From positions 62,001 through 126,000 of the forward strand of contig JACRNY010000001.1 of assembly GCA_016214695.1 (NCBI GenBank): a stretch of DNA of 64,000 nt, written 5' to 3'. Shown in pieces: positions 16,762 to 24,676 of this stretch. The DNA is from Nitrosomonadales bacterium. Its GTDB lineage: Bacteria > Pseudomonadota > Gammaproteobacteria > Burkholderiales > Gallionellaceae. Every line of letters begins with the position of its first letter. The stretch's first letter is position 1. Below the pieces are notes generated by a model, which did no database searches, had not been told where the DNA came from, and saw only the letters and a list, made by a program, of their open reading frames with translations. Position numbers and translations under genes: made by a program.

Positions 16762-18057
16762 CTATCTCGCTTCTGCGTACCTGCAATAAGTCTCGCGCAC
16801 GAAGAATGTCGCGACCAGTCCCAGTAGCGAGAATCCAAGCATGATGCCTAGCCCGACCTGATAATCGCCGAGCGCCAGCGGGCTCCCGGGATGGTGCTCG
16901 TGGCTGCGGTCTATAGCCCAGCCGACCAGCGGCTGCATGATCGCGGTTCCAAGGAAAGCGCCGACATTCACCACGCTGGTAGCCATGCCGGACAGCGCGG
17001 GAGGGTTGACCTCCTTTGCGCATGCCCAGCTCAAGGTGAAACTTGGCGCCGCCAACCCCATCACCAGGAAGAGCAGATGGCTGAAAGTGCCGCCCATGCT
17101 CATGCCGGACAGCATCGGCAGCCAGCACAGACCATACAGCATAGCGCCAATGATCATCACCGGCTTGCGCCGGCCGATGCGATCCGACAACGTGCCGATG
17201 AAGAACGCGCCAATAGCGAAGCCGGCCAGCAGCAGGGTCGTATGGCTGGTGGCCGCCGCACGATCCATGCCGTACACATCATGCAGGAACGGCACTGCCC
17301 ACAAACCGCCAAAGGCAAAGAGCGAACCCGCGATACCCATGTTCACCCACAAGCCCGGCCAGCTGGCGCGATTCTTCAGCACGATCAGCAAGCCGTCGTA
17401 CCAGTGGCCTTGATGCGCCGGATGCGCCGTCTTGCCATCCAGTTCGCGCAGACTCGGCAACCCGGCTTCACCCGGATGGTTGCGCACCAGCCACCACGCC
17501 AATAACGCCAGCAGCAATGAGAAGGCTCCCACGGAAACGAACACGCTGCGCCAAGTGACCAAGCCCAGCACCCATGCCAATGGCGCTGCGGCCAGCAACG
17601 ATCCGGCATTCCCGAGCAGGATGGTGGCGCCGGTCACCGTGCCGAAATGACGGTCATGGAACCAGGTCGCATTGAGTTTGAGCATGGCGATGAACATGAC
17701 CGATACGCCCAGACCGACCAGCAGCCTGCCCACCGAGGCGATGGCGAGCGTATCCGCCATACCGAACAGCATCGAACCGATGCCGCCGATCACGCCGCCG
17801 ATGGCGACCACGCGGCGCGGCCCCATGGTATCGACGAGGATACCGGTCGGTATCTGCATCAGGGTATAGACATAGAAATAGGTCGCCGCCAGACCGCCCA
17901 GCGCTGCGCCACTGGTCTGGAAGGCCTGCTGCAGATCGCTGGCGATGGCTGCCGGAGCGAAGCGATGAAAGAAAGACAGCACGTAGGCAAGGCCGACGAT
18001 GGCGAAAGCCGTCCAGCGCAAACGCAAGAGTTGGCCGGCTTGATGATGGTTCAGCAT
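16762..18057 (-). CDS. MFS transporter (nitrate/hexose-phosphate-like topology)
   Basis: A 431-residue, 12-helix MFS permease. The start is placed at ATG 18057 (MLNHHQAGQLLRLRW) because it gives the usual short cytoplasmic N-terminus; ATG 18087 is an alternative. The A-motif between helices 2 and 3 appears as GILVDTMGPRRVVAIGG and repeats as GTLSDRIGRRKPVMIIG in the second half. An acidic or anionic substrate is suggested by resemblance to the anion:cation symporter branch, with low certainty. It converges with rsuA and follows grxD; GAGTGG and CCACTC form an inverted repeat just upstream. Confidence 0.82.
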   Translation of the reverse strand: MLNHHQAGQLLRLRWTAFAIVGLAYVLSFFHRFAPAAIASDLQQAFQTSGAALGGLAATYFYVYTLMQIPTGILVDTMGPRRVVAIGGVIGGIGSMLFGMADTLAIASVGRLLVGLGVSVMFIAMLKLNATWFHDRHFGTVTGATILLGNAGSLLAAAPLAWVLGLVTWRSVFVSVGAFSLLLALLAWWLVRNHPGEAGLPSLRELDGKTAHPAHQGHWYDGLLIVLKNRASWPGLWVNMGIAGSLFAFGGLWAVPFLHDVYGMDRAAATSHTTLLLAGFAIGAFFIGTLSDRIGRRKPVMIIGAMLYGLCWLPMLSGMSMGGTFSHLLFLVMGLAAPSFTLSWACAKEVNPPALSGMATSVVNVGAFLGTAIMQPLVGWAIDRSHEHHPGSPLALGDYQVGLGIMLGFSLLGLVATFFVRETYCRYAEAR

Positions 18058-18100
18058 GGGAATCGGAGTGGCTTGTGACCACTCCATTGTACCGAAGCTG

Positions 18101-18442
18101 TCAGACTGTTGCGCCCGCAATCAGCTTCTGCAATTCGCCCTGTTGATACAGATCCAGCATGATGTCGGAGCCGCCGACCAGCTCACCGTTGATGTAGCAC
18201 TGCGGAAAGGTGGGGAAATCGGCATAGAACTTCAGGTAGTCATACGCCCCCTTGTCTTCCAGCACATTCACGGCGACATACTTTTCGACGCCGCATGCCT
18301 TCAGCACCTGTGCCGCACGGCCGGAGAACCCGCATTGCGGGAACTGTGGCGTACCTTTCATGTAAAGCACGACGGGGTTGCCCGTCACGGTCTTTCTGAT
18401 CTCTTCCAGTGCAATCGTCTTTTCGTCCACGTTCTTCTCCAA
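18101..18442 (-). CDS. grxD: Grx4-type monothiol glutaredoxin
   Basis: A 113-residue monothiol glutaredoxin. The CGFS active site occurs in FPQCGFSGRA, with the glutathione-binding TFPQCYINGELVGGSD downstream. Such proteins bind a bridging 2Fe-2S cluster with glutathione and pair with BolA proteins in iron-sulphur trafficking. The gene follows a BolA-family gene by nine bases, matching this partnership. Start ATG is preceded by GGAGAA. Confidence 0.96.
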   Translation of the reverse strand: MEKNVDEKTIALEEIRKTVTGNPVVLYMKGTPQFPQCGFSGRAAQVLKACGVEKYVAVNVLEDKGAYDYLKFYADFPTFPQCYINGELVGGSDIMLDLYQQGELQKLIAGATV

Positions 18443-18451
18443 TCTAAAGTT

Positions 18452-18691
18452 CTAAGCTTGTTCTGCCCACTGTTGCGGCGTGAAGGTCTTCATCGACAAT
18501 GCGTGGATGATATCCATCTTGTCGCCAAGTATCTGGAAGACCAGCCGCTGCTGCTGCAACATCCCCTTGCCCTCGAATGCCTTGCTCACGATCACGGCAT
18601 CGAAATGGCGGCCATCACCCTCGACCTCGACATGTTCGCACTCCAGGCCTTGCAGGATGTATTCCTTCACGTTCTGCGGTGTCACTTTCAT
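18452..18691 (-). CDS. BolA-family protein (IbaG-like)
   Basis: A 79-residue BolA-fold protein with the conserved core DGRHFDAVIVSKAFEGK and the HALSMKTFTP segment carrying the conserved His. The short length fits the IbaG/YrbA type. BolA proteins form heterodimers with monothiol glutaredoxins, coordinating 2Fe-2S clusters; grxD is immediately downstream. ATG is preceded by GGAGAA. Confidence 0.93.
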   Translation of the reverse strand: MKVTPQNVKEYILQGLECEHVEVEGDGRHFDAVIVSKAFEGKGMLQQQRLVFQILGDKMDIIHALSMKTFTPQQWAEQA

Positions 18692-18718
18692 TCATTTCTC
18701 CAATACGGTACTTCAACT

Positions 18719-19477
18719 TCAATCCAGCGGCAGCGCAATGATCGATTTCAGCACCCAGTCATCCGCGGCATTCACGAAACCGCGACCGATACCGAAATTG
18801 ATATCCAGTCCATCCGTTTCGACATCGACCACCGCATATGCGGTATGCGCGCGCTGGTCAGCCGGCAACATATGATTCAACGGCCCGTACTCGCCGTAAT
18901 ACTCGATCCCGCCCCGCGCCGCATCAGTCAATCGGTGCGTCAGCTTCAACGACGGCTCGAACTGCGGCTGCCGGCTCACATTGGCTGAAAGCGCCATGTT
19001 GAGAATGGGATTGAAGCTTGCCAGCCACTTTGCATCGCGGTAACCGATGATCGGCCGCAGCTCCATGCCGGACAGACTCTCCGAAGTCCGGTATGCGTCA
19101 CGGCCGATCTCGACGTTCAATCCGTAAAAGACCGCTTCATCGATCTGTCGTGGTGCGACATATTTCAATCTCACCCGCAGGCCGTTAAGGAAGGCATCTC
19201 CCGCGGCCGTGATGGCCAGCGGCACATACAGCCCTGCCTCCAGCATGTCGCTCAAACCGTAGGAGAACTCCGGTGTGAGCTGCGTGACATGATGGGATGG
19301 CATCTGCCCGGGGTAGTCCGGCGTCTGCTGCCCCTTGACGGTGTAGTTGAGGTGTTGTTCCAGACCGTATTCACCCGGCTTGTTCAACTCCTCCGTGTAG
19401 ACCTGGATCTCGTCCGGCGCCGCCCATGCTGCGCCTATCGCGCACAGCGACAGCAGGCCGAAGATCAGGACTCGATG
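18719..19477 (-). CDS. Predicted outer-membrane beta-barrel protein
   Basis: About 252 residues from GTG 19477 (VHRVLIFGLLSLCAIGAAWA signal peptide, then APDEIQVY). GTG is preferred because GAGGCG precedes it and because upstream codons would overlap tusE. The mature part is built of alternating polar and hydrophobic beta-strand segments (FSYGLSDMLEAGLYVPLAI, NGLRVRLKYVAP, GGIEYYGEYG) and ends in alternating residues, as outer-membrane barrels do. No family could be named. It lies between tusE and bolA-grxD, so a link to sulphur or Fe-S metabolism is possible but inferred from context only. Confidence 0.6.
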   Translation of the reverse strand, partial: HRVLIFGLLSLCAIGAAWAAPDEIQVYTEELNKPGEYGLEQHLNYTVKGQQTPDYPGQMPSHHVTQLTPEFSYGLSDMLEAGLYVPLAITAAGDAFLNGLRVRLKYVAPRQIDEAVFYGLNVEIGRDAYRTSESLSGMELRPIIGYRDAKWLASFNPILNMALSANVSRQPQFEPSLKLTHRLTDAARGGIEYYGEYGPLNHMLPADQRAHTAYAVVDVETDGLDINFGIGRGFVNAADDWVLKSIIALPLD

Positions 19478-19487
19478 CACATCCGCC

Positions 19488-19781
19488 TCAGACGCAACCT
19501 GTCGGCTTGGGCATGCCACCGTATTTGGTGATAGGCTTCATCGGCCCGGTCATCCACAGGTCGAACACCTCTTTCTGGTCTTGTTCGATGTATTTTGCGA
19601 ACTTGCGGATCGGCGGCACCGAAGCGAACTCTTCGAAGTATTCGCGCGCCTTCATGATCTGTTCCCATTTCTTGTCGTTCAATTCGTAGCCGTCTTCTGC
19701 CGCCATCGCACGACCGACCTCTTCAGTCCAGTCGCTCATATCGACGAGGTAGCCATCACCATCACGTTTCGGGAGTTGCAT
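19488..19781 (-). CDS. tusE: DsrC/TusE-family sulphur relay protein
   Basis: A 97-residue DsrC/TusE protein. ATG 19781 is used since AAAGGTG lies eight bases upstream; the GTG three codons earlier does not allow a ribosome site. The C-terminal arm ends PKPTGCV with the conserved penultimate Cys that carries persulfide. The second Cys found eleven residues earlier in true dissimilatory DsrC is Thr here, so this is a TusE-type or related relay protein rather than the DsrAB partner. TusE passes sulphur to MnmA for tRNA thiolation. It has a strong promoter with an IscR-like overlap. Confidence 0.85.
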   Translation of the reverse strand: MQLPKRDGDGYLVDMSDWTEEVGRAMAAEDGYELNDKKWEQIMKAREYFEEFASVPPIRKFAKYIEQDQKEVFDLWMTGPMKPITKYGGMPKPTGCV

Positions 19782-19817
19782 GATTAACACCTTTCATTTC
19801 AGTGGAAAGAGGTGTGC

Positions 19818-19846
19818 ATTAAACATTACCCGAGTGTTATAGTCAA
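19818..19846 (-). promoter_or_regulatory. Sigma-70 promoter overlapped by an IscR type-1-like site
   Basis: On the minus strand, TTGACT (-35), 17 bases and TTTAAT (-10) form a near-consensus promoter 37 bases before tusE. The -35/spacer reads TTGACTATAACACTCGGGTA, which resembles the E. coli iscR promoter site (GAC-C/T-A-N3-N-ACTCGGG). It would place tusE and the downstream bolA-grxD under Fe-S-responsive Rrf2-type repression. The match was made by eye. Confidence 0.6.
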
Positions 19847-20069
19847 TTACTAAAAAGAGGGGTATTCCCAGAGTTAGCCAGCCAGCCTTCCAAGCCAAAA
19901 CAAGTTTATCTTGTTAAAAATCAAAATATTGATATTCATCAGCCGGCCAATGCGTGAGCCACGCCGATAGCACCCCACACCCACCATTCGCAGGTAAGCA
20001 GGTCATTGAGGTCGCCCACCGCCCGGTTGCAGCATAGGTACAATGCCGGACTTTTCAGCGGGAAGACCC

Positions 20070-20624
20070 ATGGCCATCAAAGCGACCATATTCAAAGCCA
20101 ATCTGCAGATCGCGGACATGGAGCGACACTACTACCAGGACCACGCCCTCACGCTGGCGCGCCATCCTTCGGAAACGGACGAGCGCATGATGGTGCGCCT
20201 GCTGGCATTCGCGCTGCACGCCCACGAGCATCTGGAGTTCGGTCAGGGCATGACGGACGACGACGAAGCCGACCTGTGGCGCAAGGATCTGACTGGCGCG
20301 ATCGAACTATGGATAGACGTGGGCATCCCGGACGAGAAGCTGATCCGCAAGGCGTGCGGGCGCGCCGGCCAAGTGGTGGTATACAGCTATGGAGGCAGAA
20401 TCGCCGAGATGTGGTTCGCGCAGAACTCTGCACAGTTCGAACGCCAGCAGAATCTCGCCATCATCAACCTGCCGCAGGAAAACACCCGGGAACTCGCCAA
20501 ACTGGCACAGCGCACGATGAACCTGCAATGCACCATCCAGGATGGGCAAGTATGGCTCAGTGATGGCAGCAGCAGCGTCGAGGTAGAGCGCACGCTATTG
20601 AAGGCCGCCGCAAGCCGGAAATGA
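20070..20624 (+). CDS. yaeQ: YaeQ family protein
   Basis: A 184-residue YaeQ protein. The start ATG 20070 follows GGGAAG and gives the family N-terminus MAIKATIFKANLQIADM. Conserved segments include HPSETDERMMVRLLAFAL and LWIDVGIPDEK. The fold is related to PD-(D/E)xK nucleases, with candidate acidic residues in ETDERMM and LWIDVG, but no activity is established for the family; an early claim linking it to RfaH-like control was not upheld. It is monocistronic, converging with the NifX-like gene. Confidence 0.93.
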   Translation: MAIKATIFKANLQIADMERHYYQDHALTLARHPSETDERMMVRLLAFALHAHEHLEFGQGMTDDDEADLWRKDLTGAIELWIDVGIPDEKLIRKACGRAGQVVVYSYGGRIAEMWFAQNSAQFERQQNLAIINLPQENTRELAKLAQRTMNLQCTIQDGQVWLSDGSSSVEVERTLLKAAASRK

Positions 20625-20636
20625 TGCCCGCAGTCG

Positions 20637-21002
20637 CTACGCGCGGGTATGGCGCTCAAGTTCCAGATGAGCGAACGGGTTGGCACGCTTGACCTCGCCC
20701 GTAAGGTAGTCACGCACCGCTTTGCGCGGCTCGCTTTCGCCGCAGGTGATCACCTGCACGCCGCGCTGGGCCATTTTCGCCACCATCCCTTCCCCGGCGC
20801 TAGCCGTCAGGATCACATCCACATCATCCAGCGGATGCGGGCCGCCCGCGAACTCATGGAAGGTCATCTCCACGGGAAGATCCAGCCACACCACTTTCGG
20901 CTCATCACAGGGCGTACCGACATCAAATATGATGAAGCGGCGACTTCTGCCGGCATGACCGGTCACTCTCTTGAAGTTCTGACTCGTCACGGCGATCTTC
21001 AT
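20637..21002 (-). CDS. NifX/NafY-like dinitrogenase cofactor-family protein
   Basis: A 121-residue protein of the dinitrogenase iron-molybdenum cofactor biosynthesis family (NifX, NafY, NifB C-terminus). The core reads MKIAVTSQNFKRVTGHAGRS, then VDVILTASAGEGMVAKMAQRGV and ITCGES, the usual GHxGRSRxF and GxGxxxxL-type loops. The start ATG 21002 has AAGGAG before it. Family members bind cofactor precursors or simple Fe-S/Mo clusters; no nitrogenase genes are in view, so a general Fe-S carrier role is as likely. It follows the YfhL ferredoxin and both lie beside a sigma-54 activator, a typical nif-style setting. Confidence 0.82.
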   Translation of the reverse strand: MKIAVTSQNFKRVTGHAGRSRRFIIFDVGTPCDEPKVVWLDLPVEMTFHEFAGGPHPLDDVDVILTASAGEGMVAKMAQRGVQVITCGESEPRKAVRDYLTGEVKRANPFAHLELERHTRA

Positions 21003-21028
21003 GTCCCGCTCCTTGCAGTTGGTTAAGC

Positions 21029-21280
<252 letters not shown>

Positions 21281-21342
21281 TTATTCTCCTGTTCATCCAT
21301 TCATTCGATCCTGCGCAGCTGCAGCTCGCATTCGGACATTGC

Positions 21343-21447
21343 AAAAAAAAAACCTGTGGCGCTATGCGCCACAGGGCTAGGCTGAAAGGAGGGAGTATCC
21401 AATCAGAGAGGAGCCCAACCGGCACTGCAGCAACCGGCTGTTAGGCT
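21343..21447 (-). ncRNA. Putative sigma-54-dependent small regulatory RNA
   Basis: Between the ferredoxin gene and the divergent activator, the minus strand shows a complete sRNA plan. A perfect sigma-54 promoter (21458-21474) predicts a start near 21447. From there AGCCTAAC (21440-21447) pairs fully with GTTGGGCT (21412-21419). A pyrimidine-rich single-stranded part follows, with CTCCTCTCTG and ACTCCCTCCTTTC, the latter complementary to Shine-Dalgarno sequences. The end is a 10-bp perfect hairpin (21353-21375) and ten T residues. No open frame of note lies inside. The transcript itself is inferred. Confidence 0.65.
21353..21375 (-). terminator. Intrinsic terminator of the sRNA candidate
   Basis: CCTGTGGCGC pairs perfectly with GCGCCACAGG around a three-base loop, followed on the minus strand by ten T residues (21343-21352). 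This is among the strongest terminators in the window and ends no protein gene. Confidence 0.88.
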
Positions 21448-21457
21448 ACATCTATAC

Positions 21458-21474
21458 AGCAATCACCGTGCCAA
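21458..21474 (-). promoter_or_regulatory. Perfect -24/-12 sigma-54 promoter
   Basis: TTGGCACGGTGATTGCT on the minus strand matches the consensus TGGCACG-N4-TTGC exactly, with GG and GC ten bases apart. It points at the sRNA candidate and is divergent from a sigma-54 activator gene, its probable regulator. Confidence 0.85.
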
Positions 21475-21616
21475 TCGACCCGAACTATAAATTATCCATT
21501 TCTTTCATAATGATATGAATCTGCACTCAGTCAAGAAAAGTAATGCGAATTGATTTGTCCGCCATTTTTGGCATATCATCACTGCCATTACCGCCACAAT
21601 TAACATATCACCTATC

Positions 21617-22930
21617 ATGCCCACCAAAGTGCCGGCCGACCTGCTCAACCTGCTGGACAGCTTCCCCGACCCCAGGATCCTGCTCGACGCACAATACCGC
21701 ATCATCGCTGCCAACGCCGCTTACCGCCGTGAGTTCTCCCACAAAGGCAAGATCGAAGGAGAGTATTGCTACGTCCTTTCCCATCACTACGACAAACCCT
21801 GCGACCAGGCCGGCGAGAATTGTCCTCTGCGCGCCTCGATGGAAAGCGGCGAACCCAGCCGCGTGCTGCATGTGCATCACACCTCGGCCGGGCGCGAACA
21901 TGTGGAAGTGGAAATGGTCCCGGTCAGGAACGAAGCCGGCAACACGGCCTACTACATGGAGACCATGCACACGCTGCACCACGCAAGCGATGGCATGCGC
22001 GAACGGAAGATGGTCGGTTACTCGCGCCCGTTCAACCGCATGCTGGAACTGGCCAAGCGTGTCGCCTCGCATGAGAGCTCGGTACTGCTGCTGGGCGAGT
22101 CGGGCACCGGCAAGGAACTGGTCGCACACGCCATCCACGACATGAGCCCGCGCGCTTCCGCCCCTTTTGTGGCGCTGGAATGTTCCGGCCTGACCGAGAC
22201 CCTGTTCGAGAGCGAGATGTTCGGCCACGAGAAAGGCGCATTCACCGGCGCGGTCGGCAGCAAGATCGGACTGGTGGAAGCGGTGCGCGGCGGCACGCTC
22301 TTTCTGGACGAAGTAGGCGACATCCCGCTGTCCCTGCAAGTGAAGCTGCTGCGCCTGATGGAAGCCGGAACCTACCGCCGCATCGGCGGCGTGGAACCGT
22401 TGCGCGCCGATTTCCGGCTGGTTGCCGCCACGCACCGCGATCTGGCCGAGATGGTGAAAGAAGGGACCTTCCGGCAGGACCTGTATTTCCGCATCAACGT
22501 CTTCCCCATCCAGCTGCCTCCGCTCAGGGAGCGCATGGAAGACCTGCCGATGCTGGTCAAGAGCCTGCTGACACTGCTCGAGCCGGTGCGCAAGATCAAG
22601 CTCAGCGAAGAAGCCTTGTCCATACTGATGCAGCATGATTTTCCCGGCAATGTGCGCGAACTGCGCAACGTGCTGGAACGCGCACTCATCATGGTCGACG
22701 GCAACACCATCCAGCCCCAGCACCTCTATCTGGACTCCATGCGGAGCGGACAGCAAAACAACCCCACAGCGAATCCCGCGGAGGAGATCGCGCCACTGTC
22801 CACGCTGGAAAAACGTTACCTCGAGTGGGCCGTCTCAAACTTCCGCGGAGACCGCAAGACACTGGCAGAACGGCTCGGCGTCAGCGAGCGCACCCTGTAT
22901 CGAAAACTTCGGGACGCTGCCTCGACCTGA
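21617..22930 (+). CDS. Sigma-54-dependent activator with a Cys-containing PAS domain
   Basis: A 437-residue enhancer-binding protein. The N-terminal PAS-like domain (~5-125) carries three Cys (51, 62, 69) in the pattern C-x10-C-x6-CPL, suited to redox or metal/haem sensing. The AAA+ domain (~135-365) has Walker A GESGTGKE, the sigma-54-contacting GAFTGA loop and Walker [13 protein letters not shown] Fis-type HTH (~395-435) ends the protein. It lacks a receiver domain, so the PAS probably gives the signal. It is divergent from a perfect sigma-54 promoter about 145 bases away. Three CATATCA half-sites (near 21511 reversed, 21572, 21604) are possible binding sites. Confidence 0.92.
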   Translation: MPTKVPADLLNLLDSFPDPRILLDAQYRIIAANAAYRREFSHKGKIEGEYCYVLSHHYDKPCDQAGENCPLRASMESGEPSRVLHVHHTSAGREHVEVEMVPVRNEAGNTAYYMETMHTLHHASDGMRERKMVGYSRPFNRMLELAKRVASHESSVLLLGESGTGKELVAHAIHDMSPRASAPFVALECSGLTETLFESEMFGHEKGAFTGAVGSKIGLVEAVRGGTLFLDEVGDIPLSLQVKLLRLMEAGTYRRIGGVEPLRADFRLVAATHRDLAEMVKEGTFRQDLYFRINVFPIQLPPLRERMEDLPMLVKSLLTLLEPVRKIKLSEEALSILMQHDFPGNVRELRNVLERALIMVDGNTIQPQHLYLDSMRSGQQNNPTANPAEEIAPLSTLEKRYLEWAVSNFRGDRKTLAERLGVSERTLYRKLRDAAST

Positions 22931-22934
22931 ATGA

Positions 22935-24620
22935 CTACGCCTCCTCCAAGCTGTTCACCTTCTTGTACAACCAGCCCCCCAGATACAGGCTGGCGCCCAC
23001 CACCACCAGACTGGCGATGCGGATGAGCGGCGCAGCGGAAGCGATGTCGTACAGGAACACCTTGAACACCGAGGCGGCGAAGACCAGCAGCGAGGACTGC
23101 CCCAGCAACTTGTCGCGCCGTTGCAGCGACAACAACAGGCAACCCAGCGCCAGCGCCCCCCACACCAGCGAGACCAGCAGGCGGCTGTCGAACATCTGTA
23201 TCGCCCAGACCATCAGTGCGATATGTCCGGCATACAGAGCGAGCATGCCCGCATCGCGCAACACCGATGCCCTGCGCAGGAAGTAATACGCCAGGTACAG
23301 TTCGACTGCATAGCAGATGCCCAGCAGGTCATGCAGCGGCACCGTACTAGAATCGGACATCAGCGTGTGCCCGGCGAACAGGCGCAGATAGTTGGCGAAG
23401 AAGATCAGGCCGACCGCTCCCCACAGCGGCATACCGGGCGCCTTCATGTCACCGCGCCCGAGGGCATACCCGGCAATGAGCGGCACCAGCAGCAACCCCA
23501 CCCAGGGCGCCCATTGCGCGGGCACCGACTCGATATAGCCCGCATGCACCAGCACCAGCGCCACATAGGCGCTCAGCAGCATCCTGCCGCCTTCCAGCGC
23601 GGCGGCACGTACGCGCGCCACCACGAAGTAGCTCGCCAACAACACCGCTGCGCTGGCGATGGCCACCCAGGGCGCCAGCTCCGGGACATGCTTGTGCAGG
23701 ATGTGGTACTGCACGAAATAGAACAGCACCAGCGCCGGGATATGCCTGATCGCGGTCTCTTGCGACATCGGCGCTATACGCGCGCTGAACACCGAGGCCG
23801 CGACCACGAAGATCAGGAAATGCACGGTCTGGAACACCAGCGCCTCCAGCCACGCATCCGGCATCGCATCGTGCCATTTCACATCGAAGATCACCAGCGC
23901 CAGATACATCGCCAGGATGTAGACGTTGCGTTGCGCCACCCGGATCGAGAACACCGAGAACACCACGCTCCAGCAGGCGAAATAGACGATGAGATCGACG
24001 ATGGAGTAACCGGCATCGCCGAGGAACAGCGGCGCGGTGTAGGAGCCCGCCACCGCGAACAGCGCATACAACCCGCTCAGAAACATGCGATTCAGCCACA
24101 GCGAGACCAAGCAGACCGCGATGATGCCGCTGGTGGCGAAGGTAGTGTCGATCAGGTGATAGTGGTTGTGCGCTCCGTACATGGACAGGAACAGGATCGC
24201 CACACCGGCCGCGGGCAACAGGCTGGCGTAGTGCATGTCGCGGCTGCGCAACATCAAGCCGATACCGATCAAAGTGGAACCGCCCAGCATGGCCAGCAAC
24301 ACCTGGCGCACCGGCGTCAGCCAGCCGGCATCGACGGCCAGCACCACCAGATAGATCGAGGCCATTACCAGTGCCGAGGCTCCGGCCCAGCCGAGTATGT
24401 TGGTGATGGGAACGGAAGCATCGGCACGCCGGACCGCAGCGGCGGCAAGCGGTTTGGAGAAAGCTGCAGGCGGAACCGGCTCGACTCCGGATGTTGGCGC
24501 AGCGGATGCCGGCTTCTGCACCGGGGAGGGAGAGGATGGCTGCGGCGCAGTCAGCTTGATGAAGCGTTCAAGCGCCGTCAAGCGCGCCTCGATCAGGGCC
24601 AGGCGGTCTTCCGGGTTCAT
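22935..24620 (-). CDS. DUF2339-type polytopic membrane protein
   Basis: A 561-residue membrane protein. A short N-terminal coiled coil (MNPEDRLALIEARLTALERF) and a Pro/Ser-rich linker lead into about 16 hydrophobic helices from residue 75 on. The repeating pattern and the ALFAVAGSYTAPLFLGD segment fit the DUF2339 family, whose function is unknown. It converges with the sigma-54 activator, leaving four bases between stops. It follows the 390-residue unknown protein and may be the last gene of the cytochrome-CNB-unknown cluster. Confidence 0.75.
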   Translation of the reverse strand: MNPEDRLALIEARLTALERFIKLTAPQPSSPSPVQKPASAAPTSGVEPVPPAAFSKPLAAAAVRRADASVPITNILGWAGASALVMASIYLVVLAVDAGWLTPVRQVLLAMLGGSTLIGIGLMLRSRDMHYASLLPAAGVAILFLSMYGAHNHYHLIDTTFATSGIIAVCLVSLWLNRMFLSGLYALFAVAGSYTAPLFLGDAGYSIVDLIVYFACWSVVFSVFSIRVAQRNVYILAMYLALVIFDVKWHDAMPDAWLEALVFQTVHFLIFVVAASVFSARIAPMSQETAIRHIPALVLFYFVQYHILHKHVPELAPWVAIASAAVLLASYFVVARVRAAALEGGRMLLSAYVALVLVHAGYIESVPAQWAPWVGLLLVPLIAGYALGRGDMKAPGMPLWGAVGLIFFANYLRLFAGHTLMSDSSTVPLHDLLGICYAVELYLAYYFLRRASVLRDAGMLALYAGHIALMVWAIQMFDSRLLVSLVWGALALGCLLLSLQRRDKLLGQSSLLVFAASVFKVFLYDIASAAPLIRIASLVVVGASLYLGGWLYKKVNSLEEA

Positions 24621-24676
24621 CTGCAGCCTCCTCCATATCGAACCCCGCCAGCGGCAGGGAAAAGTGTCGGCCGCAA

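Noticed and set aside
21505-21714. A minus-strand 69-codon frame over the sigma-54 promoter region
   Set aside because: It overlaps the start of the activator gene, has no ribosome site and does not match the predicted sRNA start.
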